In this document: piece by piece, positions 50,601 to 61,079 of the stretch
Layout: every line of letters starts with the position of its first letter
Position numbering within the stretch: the stretch's first letter is position 1
Assembly: GCF_019399895.1 (NCBI RefSeq)
Contig: NC_091887.1
Span: forward strand, 124,001 to 188,000
DNA from: Cardiocondyla obscurior
Lineage: Eukaryota; Arthropoda; Insecta; Hymenoptera; Formicidae
Length of the DNA: 64,000 bases
Direction: 5' to 3'
Translations under genes and position numbers: made by a program
The notes under the pieces: model-generated
Seen by the model: only the letters and a program-made list of their open reading frames with translations
What the model was told of the DNA's origin: nothing
Database searches by the model: none

Positions 50601-53600
50601 ATTTATTATTAATCGGGGTGATTGCGTCGGGAAAAAAGTCTAAGCAAATCTGCGATCGCTAACAAACGTTGAGGAAGAAATTAAAGAATGCAAAATAAAA
50701 AAAAAAAAAGAAGGAAATGAATAATATCTCCTGAATAACGTTTCGTTGTAAAATTTTTATAGAATGACCTCGCGGCCGATGTTAACGCCGAAAATTGAGG
50801 CCAACGCGTGCGGTTGCGAGTGCATACGTGAAAAATTCAAAGAAACCAGTCAACGACCGGTCCGGCTACTTTTATCTACCTCCGCGACGATGAAAAGTAC
50901 GCGGGAGGATCGACCGCGGTCGCTCGGTATCGCCACCGTCGCCGACGACTCCTCTTCCGGAATAGCGAGGAGTGTAACGCGTGTACAGTTAGGCGCGAGT
51001 CAACGATCTTGGCATGACGCCTTGTTTCGTTTAGGCGAAACTAGATTCGAAGAGGGTCGAGGAAATGGCCGCTGTGGTACCGTCGTCCGTCTTCTGAATC
51101 TCAACTATCTCGAACGGTACATCTCTCCCTACGTGTTGTGACTGCCCGTGAAATACGGCCCTCATCCGGAAAAACTTACTTCCGGTACCAAAATATTGCG
51201 TGAATTAATAAGATAAATTTTGCATATTTTATGCACATACAAATGTACTAGATGTTTTAAAAGGGGAGAAAATAAAAAACTTAACAGACATTAATAGTCT
51301 GGAAGATTCTTAAAAATACAGGACGTTTTGCGTTTCAAATAAGAAACGGTACGTTTATTAACTGACTGAAAGATGTGAGCAAAATTATAATCATTAAAAA
51401 AAAAAAGGAAAAAAAAAAGAAAGTTAAATCACTCAAAAACTTATTATTGTTATTTCGTTCCATTTCTTACATCGAGTTTTTTTTTTCAACGAAAGACTTT
51501 CACTCAGAGAGAACTAAAGAACGGAGCAAAAACGGATAATTGATTGTTGAAAGAGAAAGACGAGACGAATTTATAGTTGTAAAAAAAAAATATCTATTAT
51601 TTAAGTTAAAATAATTGAAAAATTTTTATTTTAAGTCCTCGGGCTAAATTTCAAAAATTTATTCTCATTAAAAGATTACGTCCTATCTGAATAATTGCTA
51701 ATTAAAGTTGTAGTTCGCAGAGGGTTTTTCGCGGCAATGTCCCTGTAACGTCTCGGTTCGTTAAACGAGACACGCGTTCGCCGGGAGAAGAGTTAGTCGC
51801 GAAAGCGCGATTGTTGTACGTACAACTTTTTCCTAAGTGCCAAAGGTGGCAAAAGTTTTGTGGATTAGGATTGGTACCGACGACGAGGGAGTACCGTTGC
51901 AAAAGAGCCGAAAGCCGCGACCGAGCGAGCGTGAGTCGATGCTGCGGAGCGCGAGATACACGCGAGGTAAAAGCGTACACACTTTGCGCCCGGCGTATTC
52001 TGCATTCTGGGTCGCGTGCTTCTCGAGGCGCGCACTCGCTTGACGCGATCGGGGCTGTGGGATCACGAAGCGTTGATAAATCCCAGTAGTGAATTCCCTG
52101 CGCGAAAACACGAAGATATATCCAGCGGACGTATCTCCGCCTTCCGCCGCGCGTATACAATCAAACAATAAAAAAACGTGACGAGCATCGACCGCTCATT
52201 TCATACGATGTGACGAAAGATCCCTAAGAGACGTGTTATCGTATCCTTAAAATATTCCGCGTATGCAGAAATTCTCAGCATATCTGCGAAATATGCGTAT
52301 TTACGAAAGAAGTTGCGAAATAAAACCACAAGTCTCAGGCCGAGAAAGAAAAATATCTTATATATCGAATTGCCCAATTTCTAACCGAGTAATTAATTTT
52401 ATTCTTTTGTGATTTAATAACGTAATGTAAATCACAATTCGTTTTCAATGGAGAGATTTTTCTTTAATGTAACATTTCTTTAATAAATGGTACGAATTAT
52501 AACGTAAGTCATGACTTTTTCATTTTGTGATTGCAGTCGAGACTTATTTGAGTCCCGTAGAGACGCATTGCATGAATATTGATTATTTCATTCCCGATGA
52601 AGAAAATCAAACGAGAGGCTTCTCCGACGATGCAATGGCACGATTACGTAAGTATTATATGTATATGTGTATATTTAAAAAAATATCTTTTATCGCAACA
52701 ACGGAAAATTTACATCCCTTTCCTGATGAAAATAAATTATTTATAATTTCCGTAATCTCCAAAAAAAAAAAAAGAATTTAATTAAATGTTTAGTCGTAAT
52801 AAAAATTTCACCGATATAAAAATAGAAGACGCAAATTTTCCTAAGCATGCACGAGTGATACGATGGATTTAAATTCGTTATTATTTGTTACAGATATGGG
52901 GAGATCCGTGATAGCGTTATTTATGGTCGGGTTTCTCGCGATATTTTCGGCATTTTGGACGGGAGTGGTTGGCTGTTGGAGAAGATCACCAGGAAATATC
53001 ACGGCTACTGCAATTCTTATGCTATTTGCCTGTTAGTACATCTCTTAAGATATACATATATTGATTACCGATTTTGGTTATCGAATAAAATTAATTAAGT
53101 TGATAAAAGCTCTGGAAATTTTTTTATGTATGTATGTATGCACGTATGTATTATATTAATTTATTACGCAGGCCTCCTGAGTGCTGGCGGTATGGGTCTT
53201 TGGCATGGCGTGGAGTATTATGAAAAAGAGAAAATCGTCGGAGAGGAATATTATCAGCAATGGAGCAACGTAAGTATTCAATTTTACCTTTCTCTGAGAT
53301 TCTATTAACGATATAACCAAAGTGTTTTATAAAACGTTAAAATATTATCGTTGACTGTTGCATCGATCGCATCAAGGATGAAGAATCTACATGGTACGTT
53401 TCCTCAAATTGTTTAAATTTGGTTCCATTTCAATTCTCTGAGTTATCACCGAGTATTAATTACACGATTATTTAAATATTAACTGTGCTCAATCAATTTC
53501 TGTTCCGTATTATTGTGAAACGAAATAAAATTAAAAAATTCCTTTATCCGAATATTAGTTTGTAGAAGAAAAAGTTTGATTCTCAGTGCAAAATTTTACA

Positions 53601-56522
53601 CAGTCAGACACGCTTTCTCGTGCATGGAATTAAAAGAAAATTTTTAACGATATAATTGAAACCAAATTACATGTATGTACATATATCGTACAGAATAATA
53701 ACTGTAATTGATATAACGGATTGAACTTGCGTGACAAAGATTCTTTCAGGTAACCGATCTCGCATCGAGACGGGACAGAGTGGGGATCAAGGTGGAGTAA
53801 CCGCAGGCAGCAGATTTTAATGAAACTTTACCCGTAGGTTTTAAGAGACAACGCGGCGCAATGGTACGACTGGTCGTTTTATCTCGCCTGGCTGGGGGTG
53901 GCTACGTGTCTGGGTACGATGACGCTGTTTCTGATCGCGGCATCCTGCCTGAGAAGGGAGCGTGCTCGCGAGCAGGCCCAGAACGTTCAGTACATCATGC
54001 CAGGTGACACGATAACCACGAAAATGACCGTACTAACTAGCTCCGTATCTCTTTTTGTATGTTTACGCCCGGCGCTGCGCGGTCTCGGCTCGGCACGGCA
54101 CGACACGGCACGGCACGACATGGCACGCGGGGACAAAACTGTCTAGGTCCTGAAGGACAACTCGCTAATCTCGTACGACTGGTCGTACGTGGTCGCTTGG
54201 GTCGGCGTCGGTTGGTCGTTGGTCAGCGCGATCTTGTTTAGCGCCGCGGCGATTTGCTTGAGGGGCGAGAGAATGCGCGAGGAGGCGATGAACATGCAGT
54301 ACCTCATGCCTGGTACATACCTTTAACACCTTTTGCTTTCGACTACACGGACACGGGAATATTCGACCGGGGCGCTACTTGGCGATTACGTTAATTAGCT
54401 CTCATTTTGCAGTAGCAATTAGTAACGATACCGTTTAAAAAGTTTAATCAAACGTCGAGAACTGGTTCTCGGACATTTTTCTAGTTCCAATTAACGTTGC
54501 AACGGAGATCGTAATCTTTCTCAAAAGAAATCGCCAATACGAAAACGCTCCGTCGAATTCCACGTGCTCCGGATGTTCTACTAACTTTACTTTACGATTA
54601 TCGGGCTAGATCGCGAGGAACGCGTTCCTTGATACGAGGATAACGATCATCTATCTCGTCATTATACTAACTGGATCCGCTCAAAGAAGAAGCGTCAACA
54701 CGGAAGCAAACGATGTCATTAAACAGTTATTTACAGTCCTACTTACTTTTTGTAAATATCTCGTAACGAGTTATGCGGTTTACTTGGAACGCTTCCGTGT
54801 TAATGCATAACGATTATTATTGGCCCTATTATTTTACATTATTTACAGAAATAGTAAAAATAATAATAACCTGCATTATTTCAGGATTTAGCTTACTCGA
54901 TACTCGGTATAGTATACCACTGTAGGGAGTGGTTGTAATATATGTTTAAAATTGAAAAAAGTTTTTGTCAACTAATTGAATGGTGGGACATACAATACGT
55001 AAAACAAGGTTAATCCGATTGCTTATTTATAACACCAATTATAAACCGAAAGACTCAATAATAATTATAATAATCGACTCCCAATAATAACGCCTTGTAC
55101 ATAAAAAAAAAAAAAAAATTTCTATTAAGTAATGTAATATTATAATTATATTGCCAAGAGAACTTACAATTAGCAGGGTGTCAGAAATATTAATTCTTGC
55201 TGTGACTTTGTAAATGCGAAAAACGGGACCACGTAAACGCTAATTCGATAAATATTAATCTGAAATCGCCGTAGGAAAATTTCACATTTAATTTTTATTT
55301 AAAATTATCTCTTAACTAAACTGACCGGAGGAGAAGCCGCGTGGAAAATTACTGGTTTGCCTACTATTTAAATATGCCTTTTACCTTCGCGATATCTTAA
55401 TATTGCCAAGGCCGCATTTTTGTTGAAATTAAATTTAAAAAAAAAACCCGAGTATATTCGAAACGTGTGTATTCTCGAACAATGGTTGCGTTTCGTTGCC
55501 GATAATTAATAGAAATAAAAGCAATCGCGGATCGATCGTAAGCAACGGGATTTAGTTGAATCGATTATCAAATTGCTATGATGAAAAAAGCGCAAAGGGA
55601 ACGGGTAATATTTATTTTCGCGGACTTTTACTTGTTCACCTCACGCTCTGTTTCCGCTATGGATCGGAGTATACTGTCACGCTCTAATCCTGAAGGAAAC
55701 TTTCTAGCTCTCCTCTCCTTCGGATGATCGACCGGTTTGCAAAATTATATATTATCGTAGAAATACGATATACTTTAGAATTTTTAGACGAAATACGTAA
55801 CGTATCCCTATGTTTTTTACAGTCTTTTATAAAAAAAGTTAATCAGTTAATTTTAATAAGCTTTAATAACTTAAAAAAAAATTTTTTTTCTCTCTTTTCT
55901 CATACGAAATATAATATTGTTTAGATATAATCTGTGAAATGTGGTTTTCGGTCACAGTTTGTCGTTACGAGTAATTTTAGAAAATTAGTCACGCGGAAAT
56001 AAACTTCGGTCAGATAATAATACTTTTCTTCCAGTAAAAGAACGGAAAAACCAGTGATATCTAGAAGTAAACGTTCGAAAGCGACATACTTGCCTAATTT
56101 TCCATTCCGTATACGCATACACCCACCCACCGACTCTTCCTGCAAAAGAATTTCCGTATTTGCCTTACCCGCGTATTTGTCGACAGCGGAATTTAATTAA
56201 TACGCTAGACGAAAAAGAAATGCGTCGCGTTTTTTTTTTTTTCTGGATTAATCGGATGGTCTTGTGTCAAATTAACTAATTGAAAACAAATTTATAACAA
56301 CTAACCGTAGCAAATTAGATCGTATCGTTATTTAATTGTAAGATTTCTATTAATTACCTCATTTATTCGTTATCAGAGAAGTGCAAATAAAATCTAATTT
56401 CTATTTTAATTTTTTCAGTGTATCCACAGAAACAGCAGTACGCTTATGCCGGATATCCGGCACCGGCAACATACCCGGGGCCGTATTATCACGGTTCCCA
56501 GTACGGACCCTACAACTACTGA
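38628..56522 (+). CDS. Claudin/PMP22/CACNG-superfamily four-pass membrane protein
   Basis: Exons: 38628-38753, 47635-47758, 52537-52647, 52894-53031, 53172-53269, one of two alternatives (53838-54003 or 54147-54312), and 56419-56522; 288 residues with either alternative. Four membrane segments: about 7-27, 124-145, 159-181 and 213-236. The first extracellular loop carries TDNWLY and TQGLFRIC, resembling the TDYWLY and GLW-x2-C pattern of calcium-channel gamma subunits and claudins. The C-terminal tail is Tyr/Pro/Gly-rich, ending YGPYNY. Such proteins act in cell junctions or as channel auxiliary subunits at the plasma membrane; the exact role here is unknown. Phases 0, 1, 1, 1, 0 and 1 join cleanly. 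The first two introns are 8.9 and 4.8 kb. The donor of exon 1 (GTTCGT) is weak, so that boundary is the least certain. It could equally be named a clc-like or stargazin-like protein. Confidence 0.88.
41251..41342. repeat. 46-bp imperfect tandem duplication
   Basis: Two copies starting AAGCACTTTAAAGCAT and ending near TAAATCGAC, with a period of 46 bp and a few substitutions. The surrounding open frame (41123-41320) partly reflects the duplication and is not called. Confidence 0.85.
47077..47115 (-). ncRNA. Exon-like cassette on minus strand, 39 nt
   Basis: On the minus strand TTTTATGTTACAG directly precedes 39 nt, which are followed by CG|GTAAGTCGC, a near-perfect donor. It lies in the claudin-like first intron, antisense. 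It could be an exon of an antisense noncoding or leader transcript; no coding partner is recognised. It resembles the cassette at 58657-58704. Evidence is splice consensus only. Confidence 0.3.
47759..52536 (+). other. Second intron of claudin-like gene, 4.8 kb
   Basis: AT-rich with scattered A runs (48192-48204, 50144-50165 and 50697-50709). A small hairpin with 11-bp arms TTTAAGCGTTT/AAACGCTTAAA lies near 48208-48241. Frames around 50173-51141 and 51702-52168 are GC-patch shadows without recognisable domains. Confidence 0.5.
53838..54003 (+). CDS. Alternative exon 6a of claudin-like gene
   Basis: 166 nt after CCCGTAG and before G|GTGACA; entry phase 0, exit phase 1. It encodes the end of the second extracellular loop, the fourth membrane segment (FYLAWLGVATCLGTMTLFLI) and a basic juxtamembrane helix, starting VLRDNAAQWYDWS and ending NVQYIMP. 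It is homologous to the next exon with identical length and phase, so splicing should choose one. Confidence 0.88.
54084..54128. repeat. CGGCA/CGACA minisatellite between exons 6a and 6b
   Basis: Imperfect units of CGGCA and CGACA fill about a third of the 143-nt spacer separating the two alternative exons. It is GC-rich and reminiscent of the CACGG array at 22510-22541. Confidence 0.8.
54147..54312 (+). CDS. Alternative exon 6b of claudin-like gene
   Basis: 166 nt after GTCTAG and before G|GTACAT; entry phase 0, exit phase 1, the same as exon 6a. It encodes VLKDNSLISYDWS, a fourth membrane segment (VVAWVGVGWSLVSAILFSAA) and a charged end MNMQYLMP. Shared landmarks with 6a are VL-x-DN, YDWS, the AW-x-GV core, CLR-x-ER and QY-x-MP. 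Using both exons would add 332 nt and shift the frame, so they should be mutually exclusive. Confidence 0.88.
54313..56418 (+). other. Last intron of claudin-like gene
   Basis: About 2.1 kb of AT-rich sequence with no exon-like open segment recognised; A-runs at about 55102-55117 and 55437-55446 and a T-run near 56230. Confidence 0.55.
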
Positions 56523-59212
56523 AGAAACTCACAATCAGCCGGTCGGCATCGATGGAAAGAAAATATTCCAAGCGCCTCGGCGCTTATCGCTAACATTGAA
56601 AAATCGCGTCACTTTGGCAGAACGAGGACGAAAAAATAATTCCACACGGTATTCAACAAATTCAAGATCGACAGGGTGATCGCGCTTCGTAACGCAAAGA
56701 ATCGATCGCGTACTATTGTTCCTGCCCCGGATATAAATCTATTTGTATCCGCAATTTAAAAGATTCGTCGCTCTGTATATTACGCGAGATTTGTCAAAAT
56801 AAGAGTTCTTTTCTTCCCGCGATAGACCGATCGTTTGACCCGATCCGACCGAAAGCAAGAACCTAGGCAGCACGAAAGTCCAAAAGGCGTCCGAGAGAAG
56901 TTCGAAAAAAGTCTCGCAAAAAAAAACGAGCGAATTATATTTTTGGACTTTTGCATCGTGTTGTTTTGGACGTTCGCGTTGCCCGGAAAACTCGACTTGC
57001 GCGAGACGGTTGCTCAACAATACGCGTACTTACTTTAGCAGCGAGATTATTTGTAATTTTTTTCAGTTCGACAAATAAGATATCGATTATCCTTTACGCA
57101 TTTTTTTTCTCGCGCCGGCTGATCGCAAAGACTTATTCCACGTCGTTTTCAACGTACTTGAACGAGATCGGTTTCGCTCAAGTTTCTCGAATCATTAACG
57201 AAAGTTACACCGACGATTCGTTTGCGGTCCTCGTAAAAAGAAAGGACTCGATGGGAGATATCTCTCCCAATTGTCGGGCGATCATCGCCATCGTCTCGAC
57301 GAAACTCGGTGAAAACAGTCGTGAGTCGTTATCAATTACAATTGATTCGGTCGATTACGTTGATCGAAATTAAATCCGTCGAGCTTGGCTCGCGTTGACG
57401 CGTCCCGCCGCGTTGTTCATTTAACGCAATTAAAACTCTAGCTTTTTTCTCAAAGAGAGAACTGTCGTCGAGTCACGCGAGCAAAGTGAAAATCAACACG
57501 ATTGTTACATTCGTCAACGCTCTCGCTTTCTTGGTAGTACCAAATATTAAATGAATATCTCAATTATATACATAAAGAGCACCGCAATTTTGCGACGATA
57601 TTAATTTACGCTACGCCGCAAGCCTGGGATCAATATCTTGGAATTTAATCAACGATAGATTTCAGTTGGAACTATCGACGGACATGTGATTAGAATATAA
57701 AAATGACTTGAAGAAAATCGATAATTATATTATACGTATACATACATATTTGATTTCTTCGAGTTACTTTATACATAAATGTTAATTGAATTTCCAGTAT
57801 AAATCTATCCGGCTAACGAGTACCCGAGACTCAATTAATTAAATGAAAAATTAAAAAAAGTCGACGATATTTATTTGCCAGATATACTATATTAATCTAA
57901 TTGTAAGTAAAGTTTATTTAATATATGGTGCCACCAGGATTGTTACGCGATTACGATTCGCATAGTTCTTTTGATAATGTTGATTTTTGTAAGATTCATG
58001 ACATCGATATCTCTATGTAAGATGTTTAGGAAGTAACGAAAAATATTTCCATTATTTTATATATAATATTTTTGCAACAAATAAACTAAATTGGAACTGT
58101 TCTCTTTTCCTCTCTTTCTCTCTTTCTTCTCTCTTTATATATTTTAATTCTACGTGCAACAAATTATTTTACACAAATATAAAATATACACACATACATA
58201 CATATCTTAAGATTTTTTTCTTTCTTTTTTAATTTATCTCTTTTCGTAGCTTACTTTTTATTTGCTCCTTAAACGAGCAACCAACGATATTTTGTAAGAG
58301 AATTTAAACTATGTCATTGATTATTATAAAATAAAGAATTTTAAATGTAATTAAATTAAATTAAATATATAGTTATGTAATTGCGTGACAAAGTAAATAA
58401 GATTTAAGAATGGACAAGTATGAAAGGATTAAAGTAGAAAATAAAATTAGTAATTTTTTTTGTTTTTAAGATTTTAGGTAATTCTTTTAAAGTAGTCGCG
58501 TTAAATTGAATCGAATTACGCATTAAGACTATATTATATGGCTTTATATATTTAGTTATTTTACATGTATATTAATATTATTTCTGTCGAGTTCTACGAT
58601 CCGTAATGCTGATACTTATATCGTAACGCTGACGTAAAAAAATATTTCTCACTTACCGATTCGATGCGTAGCGACGGAGTTACAGCGATGCAGCTACGAC
58701 GACACTGTAACATAAAAATAAAACAAAAATTAGAAACATGTTTAGAGTAATATCTATTGTTAAAAAAAAAAAAAAGTATGTGACTTAAATTAAATTTTCA
58801 ATTAAAAATAAAACAATAAAAAATAACGTTATTTATTATTTAAATAAAATTCGGCATTACGTGACAATTTTATCTATCATCTGACATCTCGGAAAAATAA
58901 TTCAATCAAATAAATGCTTAACACGGTCGGCAGTGCAGCGCAACAGCTGTTTCTGCGTACAATCAAACGCAACGCGATAACCACGCCGCACGCCGCAGCC
59001 GTTTCTCTTGGCAAAATGGCAGAGTCGGCAAGTTTGTCCAATATTTCGACGACAATCTATTGCGCATTCGCGAGGATAATTTCCCCAACGCGTTGTCCCG
59101 TCTGGAAGCGAGACAGACGTACGGTGTACGGACTACGCGGGCACGTCGATAAGAGAAAGGAAGGAAAGATGACTAGCTTAGCTACGAAGAACGGAGCTCT
59201 CGTCTTTTTTAC
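56523..59212. other. Claudin-like 3' trailer and QPCT promoter region
   Basis: About 2.7 kb. The left part should be the 3' trailer of the claudin-like gene; candidate plus-strand AATAAA at 58080-58085 would give about 1.56 kb. The minus-strand exon-like cassette at 58657-58704 lies here. The right part (about 58900-59212) is GC-richer and should hold the QPCT leader, including an upstream ATG at 59169 that opens a short frame overlapping the QPCT start. Confidence 0.5.
58657..58704 (-). ncRNA. Exon-like cassette on minus strand, 48 nt
   Basis: The minus strand reads TTTTTATGTTACAG, then 48 nt, then TCG|GTAAGTGAG, an excellent donor. Only one frame through it is open (16 codons, starting CRRSCIAVTP). 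Joined in order to the 39-nt cassette at 47077-47115, that frame meets a stop, so a noncoding or leader exon is more likely. Evidence is splice consensus only. Confidence 0.3.
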
Positions 59213-61079
59213 ATGGCGATATTCGCGACATCAGTCGACGCGTGGCCGCCTCAGAGTACGGATATGATCGCGCTATGCGTCTTTTTCTTCATCGCGTCGT
59301 TGCATGCGGCCGAGCAAGACTTGCGGGAGATCCCACTCGCAAGAGAAAAAGTACGTTCTCAAACGCGTCGACGAATGCTACCCCGTTTCTCTCGTTAAAT
59401 CTTTATTTTCTCGTGGAAGAGGAGAGCCTCCCCTCGTAATAATTTTCATCGCCTGTCCTCGCTTTTGTTGGTTTATCGTTATATTCTATCTATCCCCGAG
59501 GTACATCTTTTAATGAGTGTCATTATTGTTACATGATTTCCAGTACCATCACGCGCCTAACTCATTGACAAACGAACAAATCGTCACGCTGTCCGGTCTC
59601 ACAAACATTTCTCACATGAACGAGCTCTTGGATAACATATGCGTGGTGCGAATCGTGGGGACTCCCGAGCATGCAAGAGTAAAAAAGGTAAGACGCAAAC
59701 GGGGTAAACCAATTAAATTTAATAAACTCCTAATTTCAGATACTCGAACCTACATATATGAATATTAAAATAAGCACTGAGTATTATTTATAACATTATT
59801 CATCTTACAATAGGTATCTATAATCTTATTTCAAGTAAAAAGGTCTGCTTAGGAAAAACGTGACGATAATTGTTCTGATGCTATAACATTGTCGCAGGAT
59901 CTGATCCATTGTTAATAACAAATGCCCTTCTTTTTCAGTACATCAAGAAATCATTAAGAAATCTCAATTGGACAGTAGAGTCGGATGTATTTCAAGCAGA
60001 CACACCTATATTTGGCAAATTGGAATTTGAAAACATCATAGCGAAATTAAATCCTAATGCAAAAAGATATCTGGCATTGGCTTGCCATTATGATTCAAAG
60101 TATACAAGAGAGAAAAATTTTATTGGAGCCACAGACAGTGCCGTGCCTTGTGCTCAAATGATTAACTTGGCAACTGTCATGAGGAATTATTTAACGAAAC
60201 AAGTAGGTGCAGACTTATATCGCGAGCGAATTTAATAGTTGAATATCTAAATTAAAGTGGAGATCTATATTTTTTCAGGAAGACGTCAGCTTGATGCTTA
60301 TTTTCTTTGATGGGGAAGAAGCGTTTGAGGAATGGGGTCCAAACGATTCAATTTATGGTGCTAAACACTTGGCTAAGCAGTGGTATAATAAAAAAACTGC
60401 TTACGTCGGGGGAAGTTTCTCCGAATTAGATAGAATTGTACGTACATTTTATAATTTTTATTATTTCTATTACATCTACGTTGATTACATTATCAACGTA
60501 GATGTAATAGAAGTGATAACAATTATAAAAATAATGTCAGCCTCGTGATATTACTATTAAAATCATAAAATTCATTTCTATAATATATTAATATTTTTTC
60601 AAGCTATACAATTTTTTTTACAGGACATGTTGATTCTCCTAGACTTATTAGGTGCGCCAGATCCAAATTTTTACAATTACTTTAAAACCACTGAGAAATG
60701 GTACTCTTTCCTGGCTAGTATCGAAAAGAAATTGGCTCAGATGAGAAAATTCGAATCTTATTCGTACGGTAGACCAGAACAAAGGTATTTTCAACCATAT
60801 TCATTCGAAGCGCAAATCGAAGACGACCACATTCCCTTTTTAAGAAGAAGTAAGTGTCGATAAATTATTCGCGAAAATTATTTCGCACCTTAATCTTATA
60901 AATAAAACTGTATTTTCTATTTTTTAGGCGTACCTATTTTGCATTTAATACCGACCCCGTTTCCACCCTTCTGGCATAAATCTGGGGACAATCGACACAA
61001 CATTGACTTGAAAACTACAGAAAACCTTAACAAGATACTCAGAGTATTTGTCGCTTCTTACTTACATTTGTCGGTCTAA
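59213..61079 (+). CDS. QPCT: Glutaminyl-peptide cyclotransferase (QPCT)
   Basis: Six coding exons: 59213-59350, 59544-59687, 59939-60202, 60279-60437, 60624-60849 and 60928-61079; 360 residues. The enzyme converts N-terminal glutamine (or glutamate) to pyroglutamate on secreted peptides, in the secretory pathway. It has the M28-peptidase-like zinc fold: ligand D160 in GATDSAVP, catalytic E195 and ligand E196 in FFDGEEAFEEWG, ligand H327 in PFPPFWHKSGDN; H144 lies in the conserved ACHYDSK. A hydrophobic stretch (MIALCVFFFIASLHAA, residues 18-33) is the signal sequence. The ATG at 59264 (residue 18) gives the more classical signal peptide, while 59213 is the longest start; the choice is open. 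Phases are 0, 0, 0, 0 and 1. The length fits secreted insect QC rather than the Golgi form. Confidence 0.96.
60447..60530. repeat. Long inverted repeat (hairpin) in QPCT intron 4
   Basis: Arms 60465-60485 and 60492-60512 are perfect reverse complements (21 bp, starting TTCTATTACATC), separated by a 6-nt loop. The pairing extends another 18 bp outward with three mismatches, giving 39-bp arms. The whole 84-nt unit sits in an intron of 186 nt. It could be a small foldback repeat or a precursor of small RNA. Confidence 0.9.

Noticed and set aside
53373..53394. Possible 17-nt microexon (AAG, GATGAAG, then GTACGT) in the claudin-like gene
   Set aside because: It would break the phase-0 join between 53269 and exon 6; no pyrimidine-rich acceptor.
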